From contig NC_079206.1 in NCBI RefSeq assembly GCF_026745355.1, forward strand, positions 34,302,653-34,366,652: 64,000 bases of DNA, given 5' to 3'. Of this stretch, positions 1-10,369 are shown in pieces (position 1 is the stretch's first letter; each line of letters opens with the position of its first letter). The notes beneath the pieces were generated by a model that was not told where the DNA came from, ran no database searches, and saw nothing but the letters and a program-made list of their open reading frames with translations. A program made the translations under genes and the position numbers. This stretch comes from Beta vulgaris subsp. vulgaris (Eukaryota; Streptophyta; Magnoliopsida; Caryophyllales; Amaranthaceae).

Positions 1-1
1 A

Positions 2-268
2 ACAAGAAGTGGGGTTCCTAAGACATCCTCTCGACTCTTAGACCTCAAAACGAGTCATAAGGTCCTTTTTCCAGTTTATGATGTTTTCACCATTCAACCT
101 GTCCTTTTCGAGAAAAGGAAAAATATTGAAAACGGGGTTGTTGATGTTGTTGTTTCTATTAGACATAGTATCTACAGAGTAAAAGCAAAAGCAAAGTTCC
201 ATTTTATGTTTATAAAAGAACCTAAAACATGTAAAGGGTTTCTAGGTTTATCACCTATTGAATTTTAA
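2..268 (+). CDS. Unrecognised partial reading frame entering from the left edge
   Basis: An open frame of 88 codons runs from base 2 to a TAA at 266-268 without an internal stop, which is long for such AT-rich DNA. There is no upstream start in the window, so this would be the C-terminal part of a longer protein. It is rich in Lys, Val and Phe (for example FHFMFIKEPKTCKGF near the end). I do not recognise the family. It is followed by AT-rich spacer. It could be a last exon, a relic of a mobile or viral-type sequence, or chance. Confidence 0.35.
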   Translation, partial: TRSGVPKTSSRLLDLKTSHKVLFPVYDVFTIQPVLFEKRKNIENGVVDVVVSIRHSIYRVKAKAKFHFMFIKEPKTCKGFLGLSPIEF

Positions 269-1389
269 TGTCCCATTATATAAGTGAATGCAATATCCTA
301 TCAACAAGGAGCACTAAGTAGACAGAGGCCTTATCTTCAAGTTACATTCTCAAGGTAAGTAAACTCTTTTACTAATTATAACACTTTATAATTCTTGTTT
401 TGATTGAAAAAAATCGCTTGCTTATCTATCTCTTGCTCAAAATCCAAAATACTTTTGATGATTATGTTAAGGATAACCAAACTAAGTTGTAAAATTCCCA
501 ATTTCACCTTATTTCCCGAAATTAATGATAATACCCTGTGGAGACATGACCTATTACTATTAATTAAGGGTATAATAAGTACTTTATGTTTGGAAAAGCT
601 AACCTTAATATTTGCGGGACCTAAGTTTATTACATTGTTATGAATTAGTTAACTCTAACACATTGATAACCAACATATAATAAACTTTATAAGCATTTTA
701 AATAATAATAATAAATAAATGCAAATAAATATGATCTAGTATGGCCCCTAATCCTAAGAGCTAAGCATCATTGGCTCCTTCTTGGACTCTTCATGGATTC
801 CCATCCATCTTAATCATGGCCTTCTCTTGATGGGCTCGTCTTTAGATTACATAAGTGTCAAATTAATTTGAATAATATATAAATTAAATAAATTACAAAA
901 ATACTTAACAATATGCAGATTGTATTTAAATTACAAGAATACAACACGATATGCAGATCGATTTTCTAACTTAAATTTTGGCCATACTAGTCATCAATAG
1001 AAATTATGTCAAATATAAAAGGCCACATAATAATATCATATACTATACTTGCCAACAATTAAAAAAATTCTTAATTAAAGGAAGATGATAAAATATTTAA
1101 GTTATTCCTAATCACCTAAAAGATTCTATCCTAGAAAATCTAGCCTACCAACTTTAATTAGATTAAAAAATTAACTTATGGATTTAATTTATGATGCAGT
1201 CATAAAATTAATTAACATAATTGAAATTTACTTAATATTTTCAAAAACACAAAAAATTCTACAAAATTTCTCAAAAAAACAGAATAAAATCGCTGCCAGT
1301 TTTTGAAAGAACTAAATCTAAACCAAAAACTTTGCTGCCAGTTACCTTTCAAAATAATTTTATATTTATTATTTTTATTTTAAAAATCA
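269..1389. other. AT-rich spacer, no gene seen
   Basis: Strongly AT-rich sequence with short A and T runs. The 79-codon frame at 404-643 has no recognisable motif and I do not count it as a gene. I see no RNA gene and no terminal repeats. Confidence 0.6.
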
Positions 1390-1705
1390 TGGAAGCCGGA
1401 GGAGCACAAAGACTACTTGCACGCCGGCACTGCACCACCACGCGGCACAAAACTCCCATGGACCACCGAATCTCGTCGGTCAATTCCTCTACGAGCCCAC
1501 GTCGGTCAGAGGCTGGCAACGCCAGTTAGCAGCACAATGCTGTTGCGCACTTTGTGTGTCACATACGTCGCTGCTGCAGCGACTCCCTTCGCCGCCTGCT
1601 CGCCGGCAGTCGTCGCCACGCCACGCCGACTACTCGCCGGCAGACCATCGGAGCAGCCACTTGCCATGGCTGCTCCTCTTCCTGCCTCTATTTTTTTTTT
1701 GCTTA
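1390..1705. other. GC-rich island in AT-rich spacer
   Basis: About 300 bp of abruptly GC-rich sequence with several overlapping open frames (1332-1529 and 1417-1722, + strand) of Ala/Pro/Arg/Thr-rich composition. I see no family motif. The composition contrasts with both flanks. It may be a fragment of a captured exon or of a retroelement interior; I cannot tell which. Confidence 0.35.
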
Positions 1706-3451
1706 ATTTGAAGGAAATTTAAAATACAACCTTGTGTAAAATTAATTTAGTTATCTTAATTAAATGAAACATAAACTCCTTTATGCCTAATTTAGAAAAC
1801 TAATTTGTAATCTCCATTTTAATTAATTTTAGGGTTATTCACATAAAACGCTTTTTACATGAATTGATTTTCATACATAATATAAATAATTTTAAACATG
1901 AAAATCAGATTAATAATATGGATTTAATATTCGAAATTTTTAGATCTAAAATCAGATTTTAAATTTTAAAAATTAGGGTTAAACGTTCAAATTAAAATTA
2001 AGTAATTAAATATCCATTTAAACAATTCCAATTATTATATCCATAATTCAATTGCTCCCCTTAATCAAATTAAAATTAGTCATACACATTAAAATAAATC
2101 TAAATATTATGACCAAAAACCTATATGCAAGAGGCTAAAACTGATACCACTGAAGGATTATAAGTACTATAAGTGGAATTTCATGAATAATATTCATAAG
2201 CACTTAAACAGGATCACCTGCATGTACATTCAAAGATCACATAATAATTTAGAATTACCCTTTGAAGCGTGATTTTCACAAAGCGCATCGAGATACGGAG
2301 ATAGAACCGCAACTGAGATTCTTCTACTAGGTCCACCCATCCAGATCAATGGTCCACCAATGCTACTTGGAAGGAAGAAGGACTATTCTATTTCTTGGAG
2401 CAGTATTACGTAACTTTTGAAGAGAGAGAAAAGAAGAGAGAGAAAAATAATGAGAGAACACTGACTACATTATTTTCTAATGTCCACACCTAATTATATG
2501 ACCAAATTAGATTAGGAATCCTCTCCTTTTCTTTCTCTTTGGCCGGCCACCTCTAGAGTCCTTCATGGACTCTAGGTCTTTGTGCTGTTGATCGAGATTG
2601 TGTAAGTGTGACATCGTAGGATCCATCTAATTGGATTTTGAATTTATCATTTACTAAACTGAAGTTAAATATCATTCTCTAGCAATTTAATGAATTTGTT
2701 ATATCCATAATATGATCCATGTTATATTTAATAATGACATTAAAATCGAGAACATAATTCCTTTTAATTTAATCACGGATTGAAATTTTCTTACTAGAAG
2801 GATTATTTTAGTCGTGGAAGCGTTATTTAGTGTTACAGATTTTCTTTTGCAATAGTGTCAAAAGTTGACAACCAATCAGATTAACGGGTGAATACATCTG
2901 TATTTGGATTGCATTATTGTTTATTGATGCTATTATGTGATCGACTTTAGATGATAAGGTACGATAAAGTGATAAATAACTAAATTATCATCATACACGT
3001 ATGTTTCTTTCCTTATCAAAAACAAAAACCTCTACTTATCAAAAAACATTAATCAGCCAAATAATGCATTTGGTTGTCGTCTCGTCGATGCCTCGTTTCC
3101 AGTTGACCTTTATTAAAAAGAAACTTAAACGAGGAATAATGCAGTTATTTATTTCTATACGTTGACGGAACTAAATAATGCAGTTTTATATTCATATTTC
3201 TAAGAAATTATGGCATACAATAATTCTATTATCAAAGTTGAAATATGGATGTTCAAGAAGTTTGAAAAAGAGTTTCTATGACTTTATCGTGTAGATTTAT
3301 TCTGGTAATATATATTTTGACTAAGCTGCGTTTGACAAAAGGCCTTGCCGCGTTGGCAACATATATGACAATAGCAGGAATTTACATCTCTGTCCTATAA
3401 AAGAAAAGGAAATGACATGTATGAGTGACTATTGATTAGCTATTCACCGGG

Positions 3452-3453
<2 letters not shown>
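1706..3453. other. AT-rich spacer with a possible retroelement trace
   Basis: No gene is visible. CTGATACCA at 2141-2149 followed by TG at 2151 resembles, on the - strand, a Copia-type primer binding site (TGGTATCAG) next to an LTR end. I could not find a matching second LTR, so this is only a trace. A purine-rich stretch (GAGAGAGAAAAG-like) lies near 2420-2450. Confidence 0.3.

Positions 3454-3502
<49 letters not shown>
3454..3502. repeat. (TA)n microsatellite, left part
   Basis: About 24 TA units end exactly at the TG of the Tat-1 left LTR. The array resumes just beyond the right LTR at 14061. The retrotransposon therefore landed inside a TA microsatellite, and its 5-bp target duplication (ATATA) cannot be told apart from the repeat. 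Confidence 0.9.
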
Positions 3503-3508
<6 letters not shown>

Positions 3509-3948
3509 GGGGCTGACTAAGTTCCATACCGGTTCAATTGATACCGGTCTAATAGCTTTTGGGCTTACGAGTCTGGGCTAAGATCCATTTTATATCTGCA
3601 GCGCCTACGGGCCTAAAAGGATATAATTTCTGTAAAAGATAAGAATATATCCTAAGGGAATATTCTTGGGAATCTCTCCCGTGATTCCCGGGCCCAACAA
3701 AGAGATGGGCTTAATCAAGTCCCTATATATACTCCGTTGATCTGAGTCATAAGGTGCGTACACGAATCCCAATACATTATACTGGAGAGCTACCGGCTTT
3801 AAACCTAATACTGACTTAGGCATCGAGGGGCGTTCCTCGGATCAACCCCCGAGGCTAGTTCACTTATTCTATTTTGCAGGAATCCAACCCGGCTTGAATA
3901 CAAGGACTTACCGGTTCAGAACCCTGTGATTTGTCCCATACCGGAACA
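3503..3948 (+). repeat. Tat-1 5' LTR
   Basis: 446 bp, TG...CA bounded. Aligned by eye to the 3' LTR it differs by 1-bp indels in the CTG(A)TAAAAG and CATCG(G)AGGGG strings and by two substitutions near the 3' end. Contains a TATA motif at 3724-3731. The block GAGGGGCG...CAACCCCCGAGG...TTTTGCAGG near its end is shared in outline with the Tat-2 LTR. Confidence 0.95.
3724..3731 (+). promoter_or_regulatory. Probable TATA box in the Tat-1 5' LTR
   Basis: TATATATA lies about 220 bp before the LTR end and upstream of the conserved GAGGGGCG block, a reasonable place for the U3 promoter that drives the genomic RNA. The same box is present in the 3' LTR. Inferred from sequence only. Confidence 0.5.
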
Positions 3949-3950
3949 AT

Positions 3951-3968
3951 TGGCGCTAGAAGGAGGGC
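3951..3968 (+). other. Primer binding site of Tat-1
   Basis: TGGCGCTAGAAGGAGGGC begins two bases after the LTR end. It starts with TGG, complementary to the CCA tail of a tRNA, and is where reverse transcription would be primed. I have not identified the tRNA species. It differs from the Tat-2 site (TGGCGCCGTCTGTGGGGA). Confidence 0.75.
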
Positions 3969-4016
3969 GAACAATACCTTGTAGTCTAAGCCATCCCTTG
4001 CATCCAAACAACCCTT

Positions 4017-5560
4017 ATGGATCCTAAGCAGCCATTAGGGATGCCGGAAACCGATGAGAACAATGTCCCCATTGACCAAGCACCCCCGGGGTATTCAACT
4101 CCGCTGCCGGCCGCTAGGCACACTCGACCGCCTGTGAACACTAGGAAACTCCTGAAACTCCCCAGGAAGAATCTTCCACACCTTGCAGAATATGTTCACC
4201 CCAGAGCAACTCAGAAGCGCAGCAGAAGTGTTTCAGGCAATGGCAAGCGGAACTCCACCGACCGGTCCCCGGCCAAAGCGACCCTTGAGCAGAGCCCACA
4301 GTCCGGTGAGAAAACTTCGTCACCATGGACGGGCCGCCAAGGTGAGCGAGACCGGCATGACCAGGATCAGGTGGCATATTCGAAGACCCCCACAGAGCAG
4401 GTAGGGAATGAGGAGGAAGAAGAGGAGGAGGCGCAGGATACTGAGGTTCAGCAGCATTCCTCCCAGCCGAGAAGCCGAAGTGAATACCGGCGTAGAGCGC
4501 AGGTGTCATTGCGGAATTCCCCTTTTCCACTGCAATTCTACAGGAGCCCATGGAAAAACTGAAAATGCCGACATGTAAGTATGACGGTAAGACGGACCCG
4601 AGGATCACCTTCGGCTTATGAGGGCCATATGATGTTGTACACTGATACTGACTCAGTATGGTGTAAGGTGTTCCCATCCACCTTAACCGGTTGGGCAGAC
4701 CTGGTTTAAAAGCATTCCGCCGGCAACTGTGTTTGACTTCCGCAACTGACATCCATGTTCGTACACACTTTGTCAGCAATAAGCGTCGCGAACGAACAAC
4801 CGGCGAGTTAATGTCTATTAAACAAGGGGAACTGAAAGCTTGAGGGATTATGTCGGCGTTTCAATGCCGAAGCCGTCACCATCCCAACACTGCAGCAGGA
4901 AGTAGCAGTACTGGCCCTAATGACGGGGTTGAAAGAAGGACCCCATTTCGCAGTTATCTCGGCGAAAAAAGATGACATGCCTAACAGAAGTCCTGGGAAA
5001 GGCTAATGACTTCATTAGGGGGAAGAGTTTGACAAGGCAGCTAACGCAAAAGGCCAGTGGCCATAGAAAAAGAACAAAGAGAAAGACAAAGATAAGGATC
5101 GCCGGGATGACAAATACCGGAAGGATAAAAAACGAGTCAACTGGCAGAAAAGAGGAAAGCAACTCTGTAAAAAGGGGTTCGAAGGGAGGCCAGACAAATA
5201 CAACAATTACTCCTCTAACAATATCCCGGGCCCGGATTTTTGAACTTCATAGTAAGGACGATAAGTGGCAAAGGCCGCGAAAAATGTACTACAAGCGGAT
5301 AAGTCCAAGTGGTGCGAGTTTCATGATGATTACGGCCACAAAACAGATATTGCAAGGACCTTAAGGACGGGATCGAAGACCTCGTTAGGCGAGGCTACTT
5401 TACCCAGTACCTATCAAGGAACGACGCAAGACTCCTCCAAGGGAGGACGACAATGGCAATAGAAGGCCGGTAAAAGACAGGATCACCGAAATCCACATCA
5501 TCAGCGGAGGACCAACGAGAGGCGGTAGTATTCACGGGCGAAAGCCAGCCTCAAAGAGGT
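4017..5560 (+). pseudogene. Tat-1 gag (capsid/nucleocapsid), frameshifted
   Basis: The ATG at 4017 opens a 181-codon frame rich in Pro, Arg, Ser and Glu, typical of the disordered N-terminus of plant gypsy Gag. The capsid-like part continues in other frames. A nucleocapsid-type zinc knuckle CEFHDDYGHKTDI lies near 5310-5350; its last Cys falls in another frame. Gag would package the element RNA into particles in the cytoplasm. At least three frame changes between 4560 and 5400 prevent a full product. The chosen ATG is the first after the primer binding site. Confidence 0.75.
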
Positions 5561-5599
5561 CCGCACCAGGTGAACTATAACAAGCCAGAAAATGGCCGG

Positions 5600-6003
5600 C
5601 ACCCCCATCTATGCCGTCTGTAGCTTTTACCTCAGAGGACGCTAAGGGAATCGTCTATCCTCACGACGACCCTTTGGTAGTATCTCTGCAAATTTCCAAT
5701 GCGATGGTTCACCGTGTTCTAGTGGACGGGGAAGCTCCGCCAAATCCTCTACAAAGAGACATTTGAAAAGATGGGATTTGACGAAACATGTCTGAAACCG
5801 TCTCTTACCCGGTTATCGGCTTCACAGGAGCATCTGTTGTCCCAGAAGGGACGGTAAAGTTGGCGGTCAAAATAGGAGAAGGGTCCCGGTCAAAAGCCTC
5901 ATGGTGGAATTTCTGGTTGTAGACGTCCCGGCGGCGTATAATGCCATCATTGGGAGGCCGTAATTCATGACGCCCAGGCTGTGGTCTCAACATACCACTT
6001 ACC
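5600..6003 (+). pseudogene. Tat-1 aspartic protease, broken
   Basis: The region reads HDDPLVVSLQ...VLVDG, then (after a frame change) phrases such as FEKMGFDE, GFTGASVVPEGTVKL and NAIIGRP, the usual order in plant Tat proteases. The active site is DSG/DTG in the family. Here the frame breaks just after the Asp, at about 5735-5750, so the active-site loop is disrupted. It lies between gag and RT as expected. Confidence 0.7.
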
Positions 6004-7260
6004 ATGATCTACACCTCTAACGACGGTAACCCGGAGAAAATCAGAGGCAACCAAGAGTCGGCAAGGGCATGCTACCTTACCGCACTAAAACACTCTGATC
6101 ATAAAAGACCGGCCGACACGCCACCGTCGGAAAGAAAGCGGAGAAGGCTGGAAAATAAGGTCAGGAAGGACCTGTCCATGGAGAATTTCGAGGGAAGGCC
6201 GGCAGATCAGCCGAGACCTAGCCCTGCGGGAGAAACGGAAGAAATAAGTTTGGAAGAAGACAGACCTGACAGAACAGTGAAAATCGGATCTGATTTGGGT
6301 GAAGAAGTGAAGGTCAACTTAATTTCCCTGTTAAGAGGGCATGCCGACATTTTCGCCTTCTCGGCAGACGAAATGCCGGGCATTGATCCGGATTTCATGG
6401 TACATCGCCTGAACGTTAACGAGGATGTAAGGCCGGTAAAGCAAAAGAAGCGAAACTTCTCAGCAGAAAGAACGCGGCATTAAGGTGGAAGTAGACAAGC
6501 TGCTGGCAGCAGACTTTATTGAACCCTGCGACTACCCGGAGTGGTTGGCAAAGTAGTAATGGTGAAAAAATCCAAGGGACATGGCGCATGTGGTAGACTT
6601 TACCGACCTCAACAAAGCCTGCCCAAAGGACTGCTACCCACTGCCGAGGATTGACCAGCTAGTAGACTCAACTAGCGGCCATGCATTGTTAACTTTCATG
6701 GATGCTTTCTCAGGGTACCACCAGATAAGCTTGCTCGAGTCCGACAGGAATAAAGCGGCCTTCATCACAGACGCAGGGTTTACGCCTACAAAGCAATGCC
6801 GTTTGGCTCAAAAATGCCGGTGCTACCTATCAAAAGCTGGTAGACAAGATCTTCGAACACCAAAAAGGCAGAAATGTAGAAGTATATGTGGACGACAGTA
6901 TAGTAAGAGCTTAACTGAAGAAGACCATATAGTTGACCTAGAAGAAACATTCGAAACACTCCGGCAACACCAAATGAAGTTAAACCCGAAGAAATGCGTG
7001 TTTGGAGTACGATCCGGCAAGTTCCTCGGCTTCATGGTGAGCGAAAGGGGGATAGATGCCAACCCGAAAAATTAAAGCCATCAGTGACCTCCCGGAGCCA
7101 AAGAGCATCCGGGACATTCAAAAGCTGACAGGGAGGATGGCGGCCCTAACAAGGTTCGTTTCCAAATCAGCAGAGAAGGCCTTGCCATTCTTCAAAATAC
7201 TCCGGGGAAATAAGAAGTTTGAATGGGAGAAGAGCAGAAGCAAGCCTTCGAAAAGGTAAA
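6004..7260 (+). pseudogene. Tat-1 reverse transcriptase, frameshifted
   Basis: A linker ending GIDPDFMVHRLNV precedes the RT core. Recognisable motifs are DFTDLNKACPKDCYPLPR (from about 6596), FMDAFSGYHQI (about 6699) and the catalytic YVDD at 6885-6896, followed by LNPKKCVFGV and the KFLGFMVSERGI and LTGRMAALTRFVSKSAEKALPFF thumb region. The frame changes near 6480-6580, 6780 and 7070. The enzyme copies the element RNA into DNA. The catalytic Asp pair is present, but no single frame spans the domain. Confidence 0.85.
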
Positions 7261-7702
7261 GAGCACTTCCAAGCGATTGCCCACCATAACCCGGCCAGAG
7301 TTGGGGGAAAAACTACAGCTATATGTGTCGGTAACCGAGAAGACGGTCGCGGCGGTATTACTGGTGAATCGGGAGGGACAGCAAAGCCCCATATACTTTG
7401 TCAGTCACGTACTTGCCGGAGCAGAGCAGAGGTATGAACTGCTGGAAAAAATGGCCTATGCCGTCTTGATTGCAGCAAGAAAGCTGAGACCATACTTTGA
7501 CTCCCACACTGTCCAAGTCCTCACAAATCAGCCTTTGGAAAAAGCCCTCCACAAACTAGACACCACAGGGAGACTATTGAAGTGGGCAATTGAGCTGTCG
7601 GAGTTCGACATAGAATACCGGCCGCGTACCGCGATCAAAGCCCAAGCTTTAGCAGACTTCATAGTAGAGACAACTTACTCTGAACCCGTAGAATCCGCCG
7701 GC
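7223..7702 (+). pseudogene. Tat-1 RT-linked RNase H domain
   Basis: The frame contains ELGEKLQLYVSVTEKTVAAVL, SPIYFVSHVLAGAEQRY, RKLRPYFDSHTVQVLTNQPL and AIELSEFDIEYRPRTAIKAQALADFI. These are standard phrases of the RNase H that follows RT in plant gypsy elements. It removes the RNA strand during reverse transcription. It is one of the better-preserved segments, but frame changes on both sides separate it from RT and from the next domain. Confidence 0.82.
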
Positions 7703-8100
7703 AGGTGGAAAATGAGGTGGATGGATCAGCAGCCCAGAGTGGAGCCGGAGCCGGAGTGGTCATGACATCCCCGGAAGGGGAAATCTTTGAACATGCCATC
7801 CGCTTCGGGTTTAAGGCCTCCAACAATGAAGCTGAGTACGAAGCAGCCCTGGCCGGACTAAGTCTGAGCATTGCGGCTGGAGCAAGAAACGTCATTAGAT
7901 AACGGACTCACAATTAATCTCAAGCCAAATTGAGGGAACGTATGAGGCCCGAGAACCGGTAATGCAGAAATACCTACATCTGGTAAAGAACATGGTAAAG
8001 GGACTATAAAGCTTCGAAGTGCAATTGGTCCCGAGAGCAGAGAACATGGCGGCAGACGCCTTATCAAAACTGGCGAGCTCCAGTCTCAGCGACAAGAAAA
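7703..8100 (+). pseudogene. Tat-1 second (archaeal-like) RNase H domain
   Basis: A second RNase H-like fold follows directly: EVDGSAAQSGAGAGVV (first Asp), SNNEAEYEAALAGL (Glu) and AADALSKLASS (last Asp, in the frame that opens before 8019). A dual RNase H is a known mark of the Tat lineage. A stop at 7900-7902 and a frame change split it. Confidence 0.75.
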
Positions 8101-9363
8101 GGAGCATCAGGGTGGAGACGTTGGTAGAAAGAAGTATCGAAGTTATCCCGGCATCCGTTAACACAATTGCTACCGAACCGGAATGGTATGAGGGTATAAT
8201 GGCATATAAGCTAAAAGGAGAGCTCCCGGAAGATAAGATGGCGGCACAAAAGATGAGAAGGGATTCTGTCTGGTATTGCGTCACGGCCTACGAAGCGACG
8301 AAAATAATTGAGGAAATTCATGAAGGGATATGCGGGAACCATATCGGTGGAAAAACGTTAGCACTAAAAGCGCTACGAGCAGGGTTTTACTGGCCTACAA
8401 TGCTGACGGACGCCCAAACCTACGTAAAAAAGTGCGACAAGTGTCAAAGGTTCGCGCCAGTGATCAACCAGCCAGCAAATGATCTCCAGCCGATTTTAAA
8501 TCCAATCCCTTTCGCACAGTGGGGGATGGACATTATAGGGCCTTTTACGCCGGCATCAGGGGGAAGAAAATTCCTGATAGTGGGTATTGACTACTTCACG
8601 AAATGGATAGAGGCAGAGCCAACGGCAAAAATAACGGCTAATCAAGTAAAGAAGTTCATCTGGCAGAACATCATCACTAGGTTCGGCATCCCAATGGGAA
8701 TAGTAATGGATCATGGCGTCCAATTCGATTGCGGCCCGATACGCGACTTCTTGCGTCCTTACAGCATCAAGTTTGCTTACTCTTCAGTCTGCCACCCACA
8801 AAGCAACGGTCAAGCGGAAGCCGCTAACAAGCAAATCCTCAATGCTCTGAAGAAAAGGTTGGATGAACTGAAGGGGCATGGGCCGACATGGTACCGGCAG
8901 TACTATGGTCCAACAGGACCACCGAAAAGGAGGCCACGGAGAGACACCGTTCAGACTAGCTTTCGGGGCAGAGGCGGTACTCCCGGTGGAAGTAGGGCTA
9001 CCCAACTGGCGAATTCTGAACTATGAACCCGTTTTGAACGAACAGATACATAAGGAGGACTTAGACCTCTTACAAGAGATCAGATTGGCTGCAGAGCTGA
9101 AGTCGGCAGCATACAAAGACCGGATAAGTAAAGCCTACAATAAAAGAGTGAGAAGCCGTCCGATCTCCAAAGGAGACCTCGTCCTCCGGAGGACGGCAGC
9201 AACAGGAAAAGCCCACGTGGACGGAAAGCTTACGGCCAATTGGGAAGGACCTTACTTGGTCAAAGAAGAGATAGTACCAGGGTCATATCGGCTCGAAGAC
9301 ATGGCAGGCAAGCTGTTGAAAAATAGTTGGAACGCCAGTGTCCTTAAGAAATACTATGTTTAG
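8101..9363 (+). pseudogene. Tat-1 integrase
   Basis: The zinc-binding HHCC module is visible as HEGICGNH and KKCDKCQ (about 8318-8448). The catalytic core has WGMDIIGPF (first Asp), MDHGVQFD (second Asp; the family usually has DNG) and NGQAEAANK (Glu), with YFTKWIEAEPTA between. The frame changes near 8890 and continues through FRLAFGAEAVLPVEVG and a C-terminal part ending VLKKYYV, stop 9361-9363. I see no chromodomain. The enzyme inserts element DNA into chromosomes. The DDE residues are present, but the frameshift removes the C-terminus from the core. Confidence 0.87.
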
Positions 9364-9530
9364 TTAGAAAATGGGCAATGTTGCCAGTAGGAGTGAATAA
9401 TCAGGCGCTTACGCCGAATAGATTTATCAGCTTAATTGTAGGCAATAATTCCGGCACAGCCAGGAAGAGCCGTTTTATTTTAATAAAATGAGCATCTTCA
9501 ACACACCAGTCAATACTGCCCCATCCTATT

Positions 9531-9965
9531 AAACGTTATTGATTAATCAGTCAATGACCTTAGTGGATCTGCTGAATTAATCAATAGTGTGAAACCGGTC
9601 AATGACCTTCGTGGATCTGCCGGTATAAAATAAATTAAACATTATTGATTAATCAGTCAATGACCTTAGTGGATCTGCTGAATTAATCAATAGTGTGAAA
9701 CCGGTCAATGACCTTCGTGGATCTGCCGGTATAAAATAAATTAAACATTATTGATTAATCAGTCAATGACCTTAGTGGATCTGATGAATTAATCAATAGT
9801 GTGAAACCGGTCAATGACCTTCGTGGATCTGCCGGTATAAAATAAATTAAACATTATTGATTAATCAGTTAATGACCTTAGTGGATCTGCTGAATTAATC
9901 AATAGTGTGAAACCGGTCAATGACCTTCGTGAATCTGCCGGTATAAAACAAGTTAAGCATTGTTG
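9531..9965. repeat. 106-bp tandem repeat downstream of Tat-1 pol
   Basis: Four copies at a constant 106-bp spacing (the string TTAGTGGATCTG recurs near 9560, 9666, 9772 and 9878), each with two related halves containing TCAATGACCTT(A/C)GTGGATCTG. The copies are nearly identical. Arrays between pol and the 3' LTR are typical of Tat elements. Confidence 0.92.
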
Positions 9966-10369
9966 GTTAATCAGTCAATGACCTTAAGCATTAAACCGCC
10001 AATAAGATGGAAATCGGTCAATAACCACAATAAACATAGTATAGAATAAAAGACGACATGAAAGTCCATCAAAAAGCTGTACTTCATTAATCAATGAAAA
10101 ATTACAATCCTAGAGCTAAACAGTCAACCACATACGGTGTGACCGCCAAAAGGAAAACAAAAAATCCGACCACAGGCGAACGGATTTACAGAACGGTAAA
10201 GATAGTTTGGCTGCCCAAGAAGAAAGATGGCATGAGAGCGTAAAGCACACCACGCACAAAGCGACCCAATACAAGAAGGGCAAGGAGGAAGGCTGAGAAT
10301 CTCTTGGTTTGCTCTTCCCCCTCAGAGCCGTCAACAACAACCACTGTCTCCTCCAAAGTAGGATCGGCA
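9966..10369. other. Tat-1 non-coding 3' region
   Basis: About 400 bp between the tandem array and the end of the antisense gene. It holds a degraded continuation of the repeat motif (to about 10030). I see no convincing reading frame. Confidence 0.5.

Noticed and set aside
404..643. 79-codon frame
   Set aside because: AT-rich, no motif, no splice or promoter context. Compatible with chance.
2141..2640. A Copia-type LTR beginning at 2151 next to a primer-site-like CTGATACCA
   Set aside because: The 9-base match is short, the next bases deviate from the usual site, and no second LTR or pol was found. Kept only as a trace.
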